Shown: positions 46,717 to 57,692 of the stretch, one piece after another
Layout of the letters: the number at the start of each line of letters is the position of its first letter
Numbering within the stretch: the first letter of the stretch is position 1
From: Tetramitus jugosus
Taxonomy: Eukaryota > Heterolobosea > Eutetramitea > Acrasida > Vahlkampfiidae
Reading direction: 5' to 3'
Assembly (NCBI GenBank): GCA_937625935.1
Contig: OW569393.1
Span: forward strand, 62,001-126,000
Length of the DNA stretch: 64,000 nucleotides
Program-made: the position numbers and the translations under genes
Notes under the pieces: generated by a model
What the model was told of the DNA's origin: nothing
The model's database searches: none
What the model saw: only the letters and a program-made list of their open reading frames with translations

Positions 46717-47574
46717 TTAACTCCAATTGACTTGTTTCACTCCCATTTTCTCAATCATGTATCTCAGATTGTTTTCGAGATTTGGTCGAGGTGAAAGAGA
46801 TCCATGATACTCGCACAACAACATATCCACATACTTCATTGCTCCTGAAGTAATCATGTCCACCAAAACATCAAATTCAGCACCTTCAATGTCCATCTTG
46901 ACCACAATATAGTCATCCTTGTTATAGTTCTTCAAAATCAAGTCACTCACAGAGTAACCATCAACTGAAACACTCTTCTTGCCGCTCTTGACAACGTCAC
47001 CATGATTAGACAACAGAGATGAACCCCAGAAGCTATTTCCCTCATTCACAGTGTCCAAATAAAATGTAATCTTGCCATCTTGAGTCGTAGCAGCAGCCTC
47101 TGTCTTCATAAACACCTTGTACTGCTTTTGTCCATTTGGAAGAGTTTGTGCATTCAACTTTTGCTCCAATTCCTTTAGCTTTGGAGTGAAGAAGGGATTG
47201 GCTTCAAATCCCCATAGCTCCCACTTGTCATTAGCTCCCAGTCCAGTCAAACCAGCACCTCCCATGGCACTCTCACCAGTCTTGGTCGTAAACGATTGCA
47301 ACGAATCACCCTTGTTCGCGCCAAAATCAAAAAACACCTTTTTGCTTGGTCTTGAATGCACAGCCACACCGTCGCTGTTCAATAGAGCTGGAAAAACAGA
47401 GTTAGAGCTTGAAGAACATTCAGAGGCACCTTGTTTAACTCTATTCATATAGAGACAAACAAGCAAAATGGCAGACAACAGAGAAGTTTGAATGTAAAAT
47501 TGGATTTTCTTGGAGAGGAATGGAGCACTCAGTTTCTTGTCCTTGTCCTTGTATGAATGAGTCGTTGGAAGCAT
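46717..47574 (-). CDS. FkbM-family methyltransferase, type II membrane protein
   Basis: 285 residues from ATG 47574; the frame extends 12 codons upstream without an ATG. A membrane anchor (about 26-43, FYIQTSLLSAILLVCLYM) precedes a lumenal FkbM-type SAM methyltransferase domain: VFFDFGANKGDSLQSF (SAM motif I), LWGFEANPFF, then the family-defining IVVKMDIEGAEFDVLVDM and VDMLLCEYHG. FkbM enzymes make O-methyl groups, often on sugars or polyketides. The position next to two glycosyltransferases suggests methylation of glycans in the secretory pathway. Confidence 0.82.
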   Translation of the reverse strand: MLPTTHSYKDKDKKLSAPFLSKKIQFYIQTSLLSAILLVCLYMNRVKQGASECSSSSNSVFPALLNSDGVAVHSRPSKKVFFDFGANKGDSLQSFTTKTGESAMGGAGLTGLGANDKWELWGFEANPFFTPKLKELEQKLNAQTLPNGQKQYKVFMKTEAAATTQDGKITFYLDTVNEGNSFWGSSLLSNHGDVVKSGKKSVSVDGYSVSDLILKNYNKDDYIVVKMDIEGAEFDVLVDMITSGAMKYVDMLLCEYHGSLSPRPNLENNLRYMIEKMGVKQVNWS

Positions 47575-48243
47575 AATTCTTGTGAGAGCTTTTAACCTTG
47601 GCTTGTGCAAATGGTGTGTGGGTCGGTTTTTCTTGTGTTTTTCAGAGAAGGAACAAACAATGATAGGATTGGAACCTGCGAATGTGGAGAGGATTTCTCA
47701 GAACGGTCGCGAAATGATCAAATACTGTGAAGTTCCGAAAGCAATTGGCACCCTCCAGCTCGTGGGTAACGATTCAAAGTGGGAAAAATTCGAATCAGCT
47801 GTCCCGAAATCAACTGTCATACGTATGAGAATCGATCCTTCCAAATGACACCCCTTGCAAACCAGGCAAGAAACTTACGACTAATACAAGCCGTCTTCAG
47901 ATCATCCTTGGTCAGGCCACAGACAGAATTCCAACATTTTTTGTTTCACTAAAATGGCAGCCCTGTGACCATCTGAATTCGTTTACCAGTATACTTTGCT
48001 CCGTAATACCTATCCCTGATTATCTTCACCTTTAGCATATGAAATGCCTGACCGGGCTCCTGTGCTCTTGCTTCCTGTATGCAGAAGAGGAATCCAAGGG
48101 AGGTAAGTCATACTCGTTTACGAAAACAAAACATATTTAGATGAGCAGGCAGTAATTGATTGACCTGATCATCGGATAATGGGAAAAACTTGCAAAACAA
48201 ACAGGTCAAAGAAAAACGATCAAAAAAATCAAACAACATTATC
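47575..48243. other. Divergent intergenic region, no gene seen
   Basis: About 670 bases between the FkbM gene (-) and the USP gene (+). A plus-strand frame at 47582-47848 has no recognisable pattern. Presumed promoters for both genes. Confidence 0.4.
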
Positions 48244-50798
48244 ATGGGCAAAAAAAAACATCAACAACAAGTAGACACTACCACCACCACCACCACTACT
48301 ACTACTACTCTTCAAAAGAAGAAATCCTCATCATCAACATGTAGTCACTTCCCACCCAAATCCTTCAACATTGGAAAAATTCAAAAAAAATTTCCCGCCC
48401 AAATGCAATGCGGTAATTGTCCCGCCTCCGCCTCCACCTCCGCCACCCATAAGAAAAAATCATCAGCAACAACATTATACTATCATTTATCACATGATGA
48501 ATTTCAATGTGAATATCACATGAATGAAACCATGGGTCATTTCGATGATTTTCATGATGATTCCAAGAAGCAAAAAAAACAACAACAAAAAAAACAGCAA
48601 CAAAAAAAACTACAAAAAAATAGTAGTAATGGACTTGATTTGTTCTTGTCCATGAAAACACTTGATTTCACATGTAGTTTATGCACTACCACCACCAATA
48701 ACAACAATAGTAGTAGTGGTTTACAAATGGAACAATTGAAAAATGAAAAATCATATCAATTATTGATTCGAGCACTAGTGAAAAAGTATCATAATGATGA
48801 TTCAGTGTGGACATGCCTATCAAAGTCACATTCATCTTCTGTTTCCACTTTTCTCTCTTCTCTTGTGGATGATATTACTCCTACTGTGAATGTCGGACAA
48901 ATTATGAACAAGGATGAAAATAATAGTCAACAACAACAAACAGTAAATATGATAACAACAACAACAATAGAAGAAGAAGAGGGTAAACAGGTAGTCAGAG
49001 GATTAATGAACCTTGGTAATTCATGTTTTTTCAATTCTGTCATGCAATGCATGGCTCACACACGTCCACTACTCGCTCATTTCTTGCCTACGACTTTATT
49101 CGCAAGATGGACTGAAAAACAAAGTAATGACAATACGAAAAATACGAAAAAAATGAATGATGATGAAAAAAAGGAAGATGGCAATGATGGAACATCAACA
49201 ACAACAAGAGAGGTAGCAGCTGCAGTATGGTGTGGACCATTGTCTCTCTCACTCAAACTCTTTTATGAAGATTATTATTCCAACAACAACAATATTAACA
49301 ATAATAATAATAGTCATGATTCGAATGCGACAATGAAAAAAGTGCAAAAAAAAATCATTTTTCATCGACAACAACAACAACAGCTGTTGTGAATCCAGTG
49401 AGATTATTTAAACAAGTCATCAAAATTGTACCCACCTTTCGAGGCTATCAACAACAAGACGCACAGGAATTTCTCCGGTTTTTCACTTCTTTTCTGTGCG
49501 ATGAATTCTCGAGTCGGAGTAATAACAACAACAACAAGGATGAGGAGAAGATGATGATGAAAAATGTGATTCAAGAATTGTTTCAGTGTGAGCAATCGTC
49601 GTGCATCACATGCATGAACTGTAAGAAATCATCTCGCATCACGGAACCCATTTTTGATGTTTCTATTCCGATTCCTAATTCTCCTACTGGCGCATCGGAG
49701 AATGATAATGGCAGCGAGGAAGAAATGAAGCGAGAGATTGAGTTGATTCAAAAATTGAAAAACGAGTATCATGTGGAGCACTTGTTGGACCCTGTTCCCA
49801 TTCAACAATACTTGTTAAATAGAAATGGTCGGAGTAATAATAATAACAACTACAATAGCAGTGGTAAAAGGACGTCGATAGCAAGTGGTAGTGGAACGAC
49901 GACGACAATTGAACAATGTTTGTGGAATTATATCAAGAGTGAAGTATTGATGGGTGATAATGGATATTTGTGTGATTATTGCAGTAGTGATGATCATAGT
50001 ACTACTATAATTGAACAGACAACGACAAGTAGTAGTACTAGTAGTAGTGTTACGAGTGATGATGATGATGTGAGTGGTGAGATGATGGATGAGTCAAAGA
50101 CGACAACTGGTAGTGAGAAGGGTAGTACTGTTGTTGTTGTTGGTGATGATGATGATCAAAATCAAGTGAGTGATACAGCAGATGATGACGATGATGATGA
50201 TGAAAAGAAGGAAACAACTGCACAAGATGATGAAACATCTTCCAACAACAAAAAGAAGGAGGAGAATGAAACATCGGTCAATAGTGAAAAAACCAAACAA
50301 ACGAGAATCAAGAGAACCGCACTCAAACAATTGTCATTTCATTCGTGTCCAAGAATCCTTACGATTCATTTAAAGAGATTTGTAGAAGACAAACAAAAAA
50401 GAGATGATTCGTCAATGTTGTCAATGGGAAAAAAGAATCGTCTTCGTCATTCATCGTACATGAGTGGTGGTTTCAGAAAAGATGATACACGAGTGGAGAT
50501 GAGCAGAAGAATCATGTTGCGTCCATTTTTGAGCAATGATTCAATTGAAAGACAAAAAACATCACCGGATGATGAAATTTGTTATCGATTGTATGGTATT
50601 GTAGAGCATTCCGGTTCAATGAACTCGGGTCACTATGTCGCGTATGTGAGAAGACAAACAACGTCAAGAGATGATACAAATGATGACGACGACGATGATG
50701 AATGGTGTTACATGAGTGATAGTAAGATAGTGCCTGGATTAAAATGGGATCAAGTACGGAAAGCACAGGCCTACATTGCCTTTTATGAAAGAATATAA
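48244..50798 (+). CDS. USP16/45-like ubiquitin-specific protease, frame broken at a poly-A run
   Basis: ATG 48244 (MGKKKHQQQ). The first frame runs to a stop at 49392; a second, overlapping frame carries on to 50798. N-terminus: divergent zinc-finger UBP with CSHFPP, CGNC and CSLC ligands. Catalytic Cys box GLMNLGNSCFFNSVMQC (Cys codon 49024-49026), QQQDAQEFL region (about 49450), zinc ribbon ITCMNC and LCDYC, then LTIHLKRF and the His box GSMNSGHYVAYV (about 50620-50650). Acidic Asp/Thr/Ser inserts are typical of this genome. The frame must shift by one within 49327-49386, where there are runs of six and nine A. An intron there does not give a working join. Either an assembly error or a real lesion separates the Cys and His halves. 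Expected product: a deubiquitinase. Confidence 0.8.
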
Positions 50799-50871
50799 GT
50801 AGTTCAGTCTTATCAGATTTTGATTATTCGGAGACACGTGAATTCGATATAAAGTTTATTTGACTCGTTTT

Positions 50872-52713
50872 TCACAACGTTTTTCCTCTCATGCTGAAAC
50901 CCTTGTCGAGCAACCATCGTAGCGTGAGTATTTCCGGCCTTAGCAATGCAGCGTGGAGTAAGTTGCCACACGATGTTGGATAATCTTTGAATAGTCGATC
51001 CTTGAAGCAAGGTAAAGTGATTGCTTCTCCAAGAAACGGGACAAGAATATCGATTCCGCGAGAATTGTGGAAAATTTGTTCCATGGCAGTTTGTCCCTTC
51101 TTGTTTCGTACATACAGTAAACTCTCTGGACAAACTGAAAGCAAGTACTTCACTAAATTGATGTCAACCATTCGACAGGCTGAGTGAAGAACAGTATTTC
51201 CATCATTGTCCACTCGCGTGAGTGAAGCTCCTGCTGATACCAAGAACTTGACATCCTCCAAGCATTGTTCAGAGTATTGTCGAGAGAGGAATATCTGGAT
51301 GAGTGGGACATCTTTGCGATCATTACTGATGATTCCATTCAAATCTCCCAGCGTGATCAACTCAGGCTCCAAAGACAACAGGTGTTCCATCAACTCAGTT
51401 CTGATTGGAGAGTATGGGAGATTGGATGCTTCCACGAGATAATTTTGCACACCATTGACAGCCATGGAAGGCTTGTACGTCTCTATGATTGTCTTGATCA
51501 TGGATAAATCATGGTCATTTGAGCATTGTGCGATCAAGAAACTCATGAGGGATCTAGAAGTCGAATCACCTTCTCTAACAACGGTACTGTCAACGTTAAA
51601 CACCAATTCGGGATACTTCACTCTTCTTACATCTGTTAGTAGCTCCAAGACTCTAAGCACTGGGAGCCCGCATTTGACAACAAATCCTGCATCCAATTTA
51701 GTCTGTGGAGCTAGAAGCACATTCTTTTTTCCACGTACAGAGTGAATTGGTTGAAAAGAATTATATTCTCGCACACTCAGATCAATAGTTGCTTCCAGTA
51801 TTTCATGAGTATCTATTCTCATATTGTGACGCATATGCGACAAGACAATTCCCTCCTTATCAGACATGTAATTCAAGTAATCGATATACGATACGACAGG
51901 CACTTGTAAATTTTGGGGATTATGTAGCGATTCCACCACTGACACCTCAAAATGAGAGAACAATTGTTTGACATGTTCCAAATGGGCATTCAATTCATCA
52001 TGATAATCATCTTCGAGTAAAAATAAGTAAGGCAGAGTTAAGCGCTCGATATCCACTAAAATGTCTTTCTGAGCAACCCAATAGCGATCTCCTTTCTTTG
52101 CCGAAAAAATGTCCAGGAACTGCACGTCACAATACAGAGCCGCTCCAATAACATTTAAATTCTTGGTAGAAATTGGTAATGAACAAGCAAGCATCTCCAA
52201 TTCATATTCTCCCAACACGGAGTGATCTGGATTGTCAAAGTGTGCCTGGTTCGTGCCCATCAGGTCCAATATTTCCAGTTGAGTCAATTTCGGCAACATG
52301 ATATTCACCCAGTGATAGAATTGACTAGGACTAAGTGAACCGAAACCCAATCGAAGATGTTTCACGTTGGGAAACGATTTGGTCAAGATTTCAAACAGAC
52401 GAGTGTCACAACCATCTGGATCGTTTCTTCCGATTAAACCAATAGGTTGATAGCGCACTAATGTTTCTTGGTAATGATCCGGTCGGACGTAGTACTTTGG
52501 CTTGCCATCGTCCACCAGACTCAAATATTCAACCTTGGCATAAATATGGTCATGAAATTCACTTTGCCACTGTCGACAAACAGATCTCAACATGAAATAA
52601 AAGGGAAATGCAGGAATGAATGACATGGTCAAATGAAAGATTTCTCTCGGAAACAATTGACCTTCACTGCTCACGACAAAAAGGTTCGTATGGTTGTTGC
52701 TGGCATCACACAT
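50872..52713 (-). CDS. F-box/ankyrin protein, truncated paralog
   Basis: 613 residues, about half the family length. F-box at about 20-55 (FPREIFHLTMSFIPAFPF, LRSVCRQWQSEF), the LRR-like middle (FPNVKHLRLGFGS onward) and two ankyrin units (GNTVLHSACRMVDINLVKYLL, GNLLHAALLRP). The frame then ends at RWLLDKGFSMRGKTL; in the complete paralog at 52808 the same place continues through several more ankyrin units. Homology stops near 50895. It may still make a working Skp1-binding adaptor with a shorter substrate arm. The 3' end is convergent with the USP gene, 73 bases away. Confidence 0.75.
   Translation of the reverse strand: MCDASNNHTNLFVVSSEGQLFPREIFHLTMSFIPAFPFYFMLRSVCRQWQSEFHDHIYAKVEYLSLVDDGKPKYYVRPDHYQETLVRYQPIGLIGRNDPDGCDTRLFEILTKSFPNVKHLRLGFGSLSPSQFYHWVNIMLPKLTQLEILDLMGTNQAHFDNPDHSVLGEYELEMLACSLPISTKNLNVIGAALYCDVQFLDIFSAKKGDRYWVAQKDILVDIERLTLPYLFLLEDDYHDELNAHLEHVKQLFSHFEVSVVESLHNPQNLQVPVVSYIDYLNYMSDKEGIVLSHMRHNMRIDTHEILEATIDLSVREYNSFQPIHSVRGKKNVLLAPQTKLDAGFVVKCGLPVLRVLELLTDVRRVKYPELVFNVDSTVVREGDSTSRSLMSFLIAQCSNDHDLSMIKTIIETYKPSMAVNGVQNYLVEASNLPYSPIRTELMEHLLSLEPELITLGDLNGIISNDRKDVPLIQIFLSRQYSEQCLEDVKFLVSAGASLTRVDNDGNTVLHSACRMVDINLVKYLLSVCPESLLYVRNKKGQTAMEQIFHNSRGIDILVPFLGEAITLPCFKDRLFKDYPTSCGNLLHAALLRPEILTLRWLLDKGFSMRGKTL
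51118..51193 (-). repeat. 76-bp block identical to 54542-54617
   Basis: Every base of this stretch matches the corresponding ankyrin-coding stretch of the next paralog (54542-54617), whereas DNA on either side differs at several sites. It encodes the end of one ankyrin unit (LHSACRMVDINLVKYLLSVC). Gene conversion between tandem copies is the simplest reading. Confidence 0.75.
52566..52620 (-). repeat. 55-bp block identical to 56056-56110
   Basis: A second perfect match between the truncated and complete paralogs, covering the F-box core (FIPAFPFYFMLRSVCRQW). Flanking codons differ, so similarity is patchy. Confidence 0.75.
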
Positions 52714-52807
52714 TTTTCTTGTTTGTTCTTATTTGTAAGGAACTTCAATTTGTTTTCGGATTCCGGAAGTTTAAACTAAAAACAAGGAGTTGATTATGCA
52801 AGAGTTA

Positions 52808-55800
52808 CTATTCGCTTGTTTTGATTCTTTTTCTTTGTCTGCTGGGGTTGCCATTATCATTCTCATAAGCTTCTTCGTTCTTCTTCGTCAACATGCTGAT
52901 TACCTTCCGCTTCTTTTCTGATGGCTTACTAGTGAACCCTTCGAGCAAGTTCAACATGGCGTTTCCTGTTCCTGAGTCAGCAGATTTCAACGAATGATCC
53001 AACAGTGGATCATCACTGTACTGATGAACGAGCCAATTGAATATGGCTGAAGCCTCCTCTGAAACAATGAGTTGCAATGTGCTCAACGACTTAACATTGA
53101 GTCGTTCTGCTGTCTCAGACGAAGTTTGCACAAACAATTCAAGCCATGATGGCGTAGATTGCTTTTTCTCAACATGATTCAGCACTGAAATAATCCCACT
53201 CTGATTGAATGTATTTACACGTTGTTCTACCAACATCTTTCGAATGGTCTCGTGCAAACGAACCTTGGATGGAGTGATACCAAGTTTTGTGACGGCAGCC
53301 AATGCAAATTCAAAATGATTATTTTCGAAAGCAACCTGAACTGGACAGTCAAACTGCTCTGCAACAGCTTTCATGAATGGCCAGAGCAATAAAAAGATTG
53401 CATATTGATTAAAACGACAGGCAATCAGAGCAGCGTTCCTTGGTCTTTGGCCATCAACACAATTTTCGAGTGGTTGATTGACGAATTGAGAAAAGTCCTT
53501 CTTAAATCGATTCTTCCAGTGCTTGATGATGCACTTACACATAGAAATATCCCTTTCTGCGGCAATATGCAAAAGATTAGGTTTCGTTTGTTGTGTTTCA
53601 TCTCGTGCTAGGATATTGCGAGTAGATTTCATCAAATTGTTGAAGAGTGCGTTTTCTGATGCCATTTCATGTGATTCGCCCAATGCGAGGAATATGACAG
53701 GAATAGGAGCAATCACCTCGGGATCCTTGCTTATAAAAACTGGCTGATTGGCAATATCATTCAACTTGATCGATAACTCCCTCAATATGTGTAAACCATT
53801 ACGTGCCTTGAGCAAGATTTGAAGGGGACTAACACAAGAGAAGTTTTGTTGAATTGATTCGTCAGATTTTTCATAGAGCATTCCAGGGTGATGCTTAAGA
53901 CAAAGTTTTGCGCAGCTTCTCACAACAGAGTAAACAGCAGCTGTTCCCTTTTCATCTCTATCCGGCTCATCGACAATTTCGATCATCTTCTGGATGATAT
54001 AATGCAAAGCATTCAATCCATGTTTCATTCTTGGAGCCAAGAGTTTTGACAATGGCGTGGAGCATATCGATGGAGTTTGGATAATGTTATTAATCAGCGA
54101 ATAGTTCTGATGAAGAAGCGCTGATGTAACAACAGTTTCTCCTTCAGTGTTCTCAAGATCAACTTTTGCTCCTGCTTTGATCAATTCCAAAGCACATTCA
54201 TCAACAAATTCAGCTTGGTTTTCACATGAAATTTCAAAACTATACTGACTTCCTTCCGAGAAACAATAGAACAATGCATTTTCTCCTTTCTCATTCAATG
54301 CATTGGCATCAAAACCATTATTTAGAAGCCACTGGATGGCTTCGAGATGAGGACTACCAGAGGCAACATGCAATAAAGTACCACGCGATGTTTGATAATC
54401 TTTAAGCGGTTGATCCTTGAAGAGAGGTAGATTGGCAACTTCTTGAAGGAACAATAGCCGGAGACCAATGTCTCCATGAGGAGAGTGTGGTGAGAATATC
54501 AACTCGATTGGAGTTTCACCCTTACTATTTCTGTCAAATATTAAACTCTCTGGACAAACTGAAAGCAAGTACTTCACTAAATTGATGTCAACCATTCGAC
54601 AGGCTGAGTGAAGAACATTGTTTCCATCATTGTCCACTTGTGTGAGTGAAGCTCCTGATGACACCAAGAGCTTGATATCCTCCAAACACTCTACTGAGTA
54701 ATGTCGAGAGAGCAGTATTTGAATGATTGGACAATCTTTTTGATCATCATTGATGATTCCATTCAAATCTCCGAGAGTGATTAACTCAGGCTTCTCTGAC
54801 AACAAGTATTTAATCAAGTCAGTTCGGACAGGAGAGTATGGGAGAGAGGTAATGGCCGACGCAAGATAATTTTGCACGCCATTGATGGCCATGGAAGGTT
54901 TGTAAGTCTCTATGGTTGTCTTGAGCATATGAAACATTTGAACATTAGAACATTGTGAGATTAATTCCTGAAGAGGAGATAGCTTCGTGTATCCTCTGTC
55001 AAAGGTACTGTCAATGTTGAACACCAATTCAGGATACTTCATTCGACTCGGGTCTGTGAGCAACCTAAGTGTACTGGGATAGAATATGTGCTGGAATACA
55101 AACATTGAGTCCAAAATGGTTTGTGGCTCGAGTTGAAACACCTTCTCAGTTGCTGTTGAAAGAGCGCGAAGTGGTTGGAAATGAGAATACTCTCGCACCA
55201 CTATCTCAATCACTGCTTCAATTATTTCGTCAGAGTTTCTTCGATTAATGTGTTCCATGTACGATAATACAACTCCCTCTTTCCTTGACATGTAATTCAA
55301 AAAATCGACATAGGATTTCACTGGTAGATCCGATGCATGTTGATTATGTAAAGACTCGACCACTGACACGTCAAAATGTGAATAATTTTCCTTGAGAGAC
55401 TCCCAATCATTGATCGCCAATGGAATACTCATTTGATCCAAGAACAGGTAAGACAAATATAAGTTTTGAATGTTCACACATGGTGCATTGTTTTGCAAGG
55501 TTGAAAACCATGGTGGGAGAGACGGCGATTCTGTCATTGATCTTCGTCCCTTGTCCGAAAACATCTTTAACCCTGCTAACATATCGTTACTGTCATTAAA
55601 AGCAACACCAATAATTCTAAGGGTCTTGGTCGAACTTGGCAACGAGGAAACAATCATTTCCAGTTTAAGTCGAGCCATTACTGGATACAAATATCGAGAG
55701 TTATGATTCGCTGTTCCTAGAATATCCAATGATTGCAGTTGAGTCATCTTTGGCAGCATTGTCTTCACACATTGTTCGAAGTGAATGAATTCCAGAGCGT

Positions 55801-56257
55801 TCAAGCCTAATCGAAGGTGCTTCACATTGGGAAACAGATGGGCCAACTTCTCAAACAGATACACTTTATCATAAGTTCGAGAATCATTATCGCTCAATCG
55901 AACTTTTGTCCCAATTCGACCAATGGGTTTAAATTGAACCAACGATGGTTGACCGTCATCATCATTATCTTTTCTGAAATAATATTTTGGCTTTCCATCA
56001 TCCACCAGATTCAAATGTTCAACCTTGGCATAAAGATGGTCTTGAAATTCACTGAGCCACTGTCGACAAACAGATCTCAACATGAAATAAAAGGGAAATG
56101 CAGGAATGAACTGCATAATCGAATGAAACATGTCTCTGGGAATGAGTTGGTGATGAACGACAAAAAAATCAGGGTCCTTTGGTCCAAAGTCATTGTTCTT
56201 GAAATTGCTCTCAGTCAGCAGGTGCTGACCGTCATACTCTTCCATGATCACTGGCAA
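52808..56257 (-). CDS. Large F-box/ankyrin-repeat protein (complete tandem copy)
   Basis: 1149 residues. F-box at about 38-73 (IPRDMFHSIMQFIPAFPF, LRSVCRQWLSEF); LRR-like middle after FPNVKHLRLGLNA; ankyrin units from about 515 (GNNVLHSACRMVDINLVKYLL, GTLLHVASGSPHLEAIQWLLNN, LIKAGAKVDLENTEG, NLLHIAAERDISMCKCII). The C-terminus has two basic clusters, KKRKV and RQRKRIK, likely nuclear signals. Same order as the protein at 8258, which has a longer N-terminus and an extra C-terminal ankyrin unit. Likely SCF substrate receptor. Middle member of three tandem copies on the minus strand. Confidence 0.8.
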   Translation of the reverse strand: MPVIMEEYDGQHLLTESNFKNNDFGPKDPDFFVVHHQLIPRDMFHSIMQFIPAFPFYFMLRSVCRQWLSEFQDHLYAKVEHLNLVDDGKPKYYFRKDNDDDGQPSLVQFKPIGRIGTKVRLSDNDSRTYDKVYLFEKLAHLFPNVKHLRLGLNALEFIHFEQCVKTMLPKMTQLQSLDILGTANHNSRYLYPVMARLKLEMIVSSLPSSTKTLRIIGVAFNDSNDMLAGLKMFSDKGRRSMTESPSLPPWFSTLQNNAPCVNIQNLYLSYLFLDQMSIPLAINDWESLKENYSHFDVSVVESLHNQHASDLPVKSYVDFLNYMSRKEGVVLSYMEHINRRNSDEIIEAVIEIVVREYSHFQPLRALSTATEKVFQLEPQTILDSMFVFQHIFYPSTLRLLTDPSRMKYPELVFNIDSTFDRGYTKLSPLQELISQCSNVQMFHMLKTTIETYKPSMAINGVQNYLASAITSLPYSPVRTDLIKYLLSEKPELITLGDLNGIINDDQKDCPIIQILLSRHYSVECLEDIKLLVSSGASLTQVDNDGNNVLHSACRMVDINLVKYLLSVCPESLIFDRNSKGETPIELIFSPHSPHGDIGLRLLFLQEVANLPLFKDQPLKDYQTSRGTLLHVASGSPHLEAIQWLLNNGFDANALNEKGENALFYCFSEGSQYSFEISCENQAEFVDECALELIKAGAKVDLENTEGETVVTSALLHQNYSLINNIIQTPSICSTPLSKLLAPRMKHGLNALHYIIQKMIEIVDEPDRDEKGTAAVYSVVRSCAKLCLKHHPGMLYEKSDESIQQNFSCVSPLQILLKARNGLHILRELSIKLNDIANQPVFISKDPEVIAPIPVIFLALGESHEMASENALFNNLMKSTRNILARDETQQTKPNLLHIAAERDISMCKCIIKHWKNRFKKDFSQFVNQPLENCVDGQRPRNAALIACRFNQYAIFLLLWPFMKAVAEQFDCPVQVAFENNHFEFALAAVTKLGITPSKVRLHETIRKMLVEQRVNTFNQSGIISVLNHVEKKQSTPSWLELFVQTSSETAERLNVKSLSTLQLIVSEEASAIFNWLVHQYSDDPLLDHSLKSADSGTGNAMLNLLEGFTSKPSEKKRKVISMLTKKNEEAYENDNGNPSRQRKRIKTSE

Positions 56258-56402
56258 TCTTCTTCAATAAACTTGTTGGGGAAAAGAATCGAATACAGAA
56301 AACCGGAGTGTTCCATGTGGAAGGAGCTATTGCGGAAACAGAACCGGAGTTTGTTTTTTGGCGCCAACAGCGGAGATTTTCGGCAATGTTTTGTACTCAC
56401 TA

Positions 56403-57692
56403 TCTATGTTTACACTGGTACATGCTGAGTGAAGAATATTGTCTTAACCAACAATCTTTTGTATTTGAACACTTGTTTATTGGTAGATTAGGGCATCATC
56501 AATCTCGTTGTCTTAGGGAAACTGTTGAACGGAATGGTGTCAACTGCACATAACTTTGAACATCATTGACATCCATGAAAGGACTGTAGGTCTCTACAAT
56601 TGTTTTGATCACAATAAAGAGTTTATCGCGTAATTCTTGTTCCTTTTCACATTGTGCAATCAAGTGGTTGAGAAGAGTGCTCCTAGTCGCCCTATTTTCT
56701 CTACTACAACTCTCTTCGACAAGTGTAGTAGTAGTACTACTGTTAATGTTAAACACCAATTCGGGATACTTCATTCTACAAACAAGCAGCTCAAGTGTCC
56801 TGAGTAACACCTCGGTACAAGTCGTGACAACAAATTGCGTGTCCAATTTTGTCTGTGGAGCAATCAGTCTAGCCAAAGTTGGATATTCTTCTGTCGATTG
56901 AGATAACAGTGGTTGGAAATAAGGATATTCCCGTACAGCAATATCAATCACTGCTTCCATAATTTCGGGAGAGTCTCTTCTCATGTTGATCATTCGAGAC
57001 AACACAATTCCTTCCCTCCTTGACATGTAATTCAAATAGTCAACTGGAGAAACGAGCACTGGTAGAGTCGATGGTGAACGATTGTGTGATACTGAGTGCA
57101 CTGCTGATATCTCACATTGTGAGTAAAATTCCTTGAGAGAATCCCAGGCGTTGTCATTCAAATGATTTTGATGTAATAACAAGTAAGACAGAGATAAACA
57201 CTGAAGATCTACTTCTGGCGGTGTGGAACTGTTGATTTGTGGCATTGGTTGTCGTCCCTTGTTCGAAAACATCTTTAACCACCTAAAAGTGTACCAATTG
57301 TGCATATCAACACCAATAAACTTCAGGTTCTTGGTAGAGGGTGGTAACGAACAAGCAATCAGCTCCAGGGCATTCATCTCACTTTGTGAGTGATGATCAA
57401 CAGTGCCCACAATAACCAAAGTTTCCAGTTGAATCAACTTTGGCAACATTGCCTTCACACATTGAATGAAATAAAGAGATCCCAAGCCCAATCGAAGGTG
57501 TTTCACATCGGGAAAAGATTGAGCCAAGAACTCAAACAGATGAGTCTTGTCATAACTTGGAAAAGTCAATTCGTTGTTTGTTCCAATGAAACCAATAGGT
57601 TTAAACTGGACCAATGTGGCTTGGGCGCCTTCATCATGATTGTCCCTGCTTCTGAAATAGTACTTTGGCTTGCCATCATGAAAAACAAACAA
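56403..57692 (-). pseudogene. Decayed F-box/ankyrin paralog
   Basis: A 397-codon frame (56499-57692) encodes only the LRR-like middle of the family (DGKPKYYF, FPDVKHLRLGLGS, DYLNYMSRREGIVLSRM, KYPELVFNINS). Homology to the paralogs stops abruptly at about 57678, so the F-box is missing. At the other end the frame breaks after VNDVQSYVQ; about 60 bases on, a short ankyrin remnant (DNILHSACTSVNID, 56403-56443) is still readable in another position. Missing both ends, it is best called a pseudogene, though a shortened protein could be made. Confidence 0.7.

Noticed and set aside
49350-49392. 42-nt intron (GTGCAA..ACAG) to explain the USP frame change
   Set aside because: After splicing, the next codons read into a stop, so it does not restore the frame; a one-base change in the A-run does.
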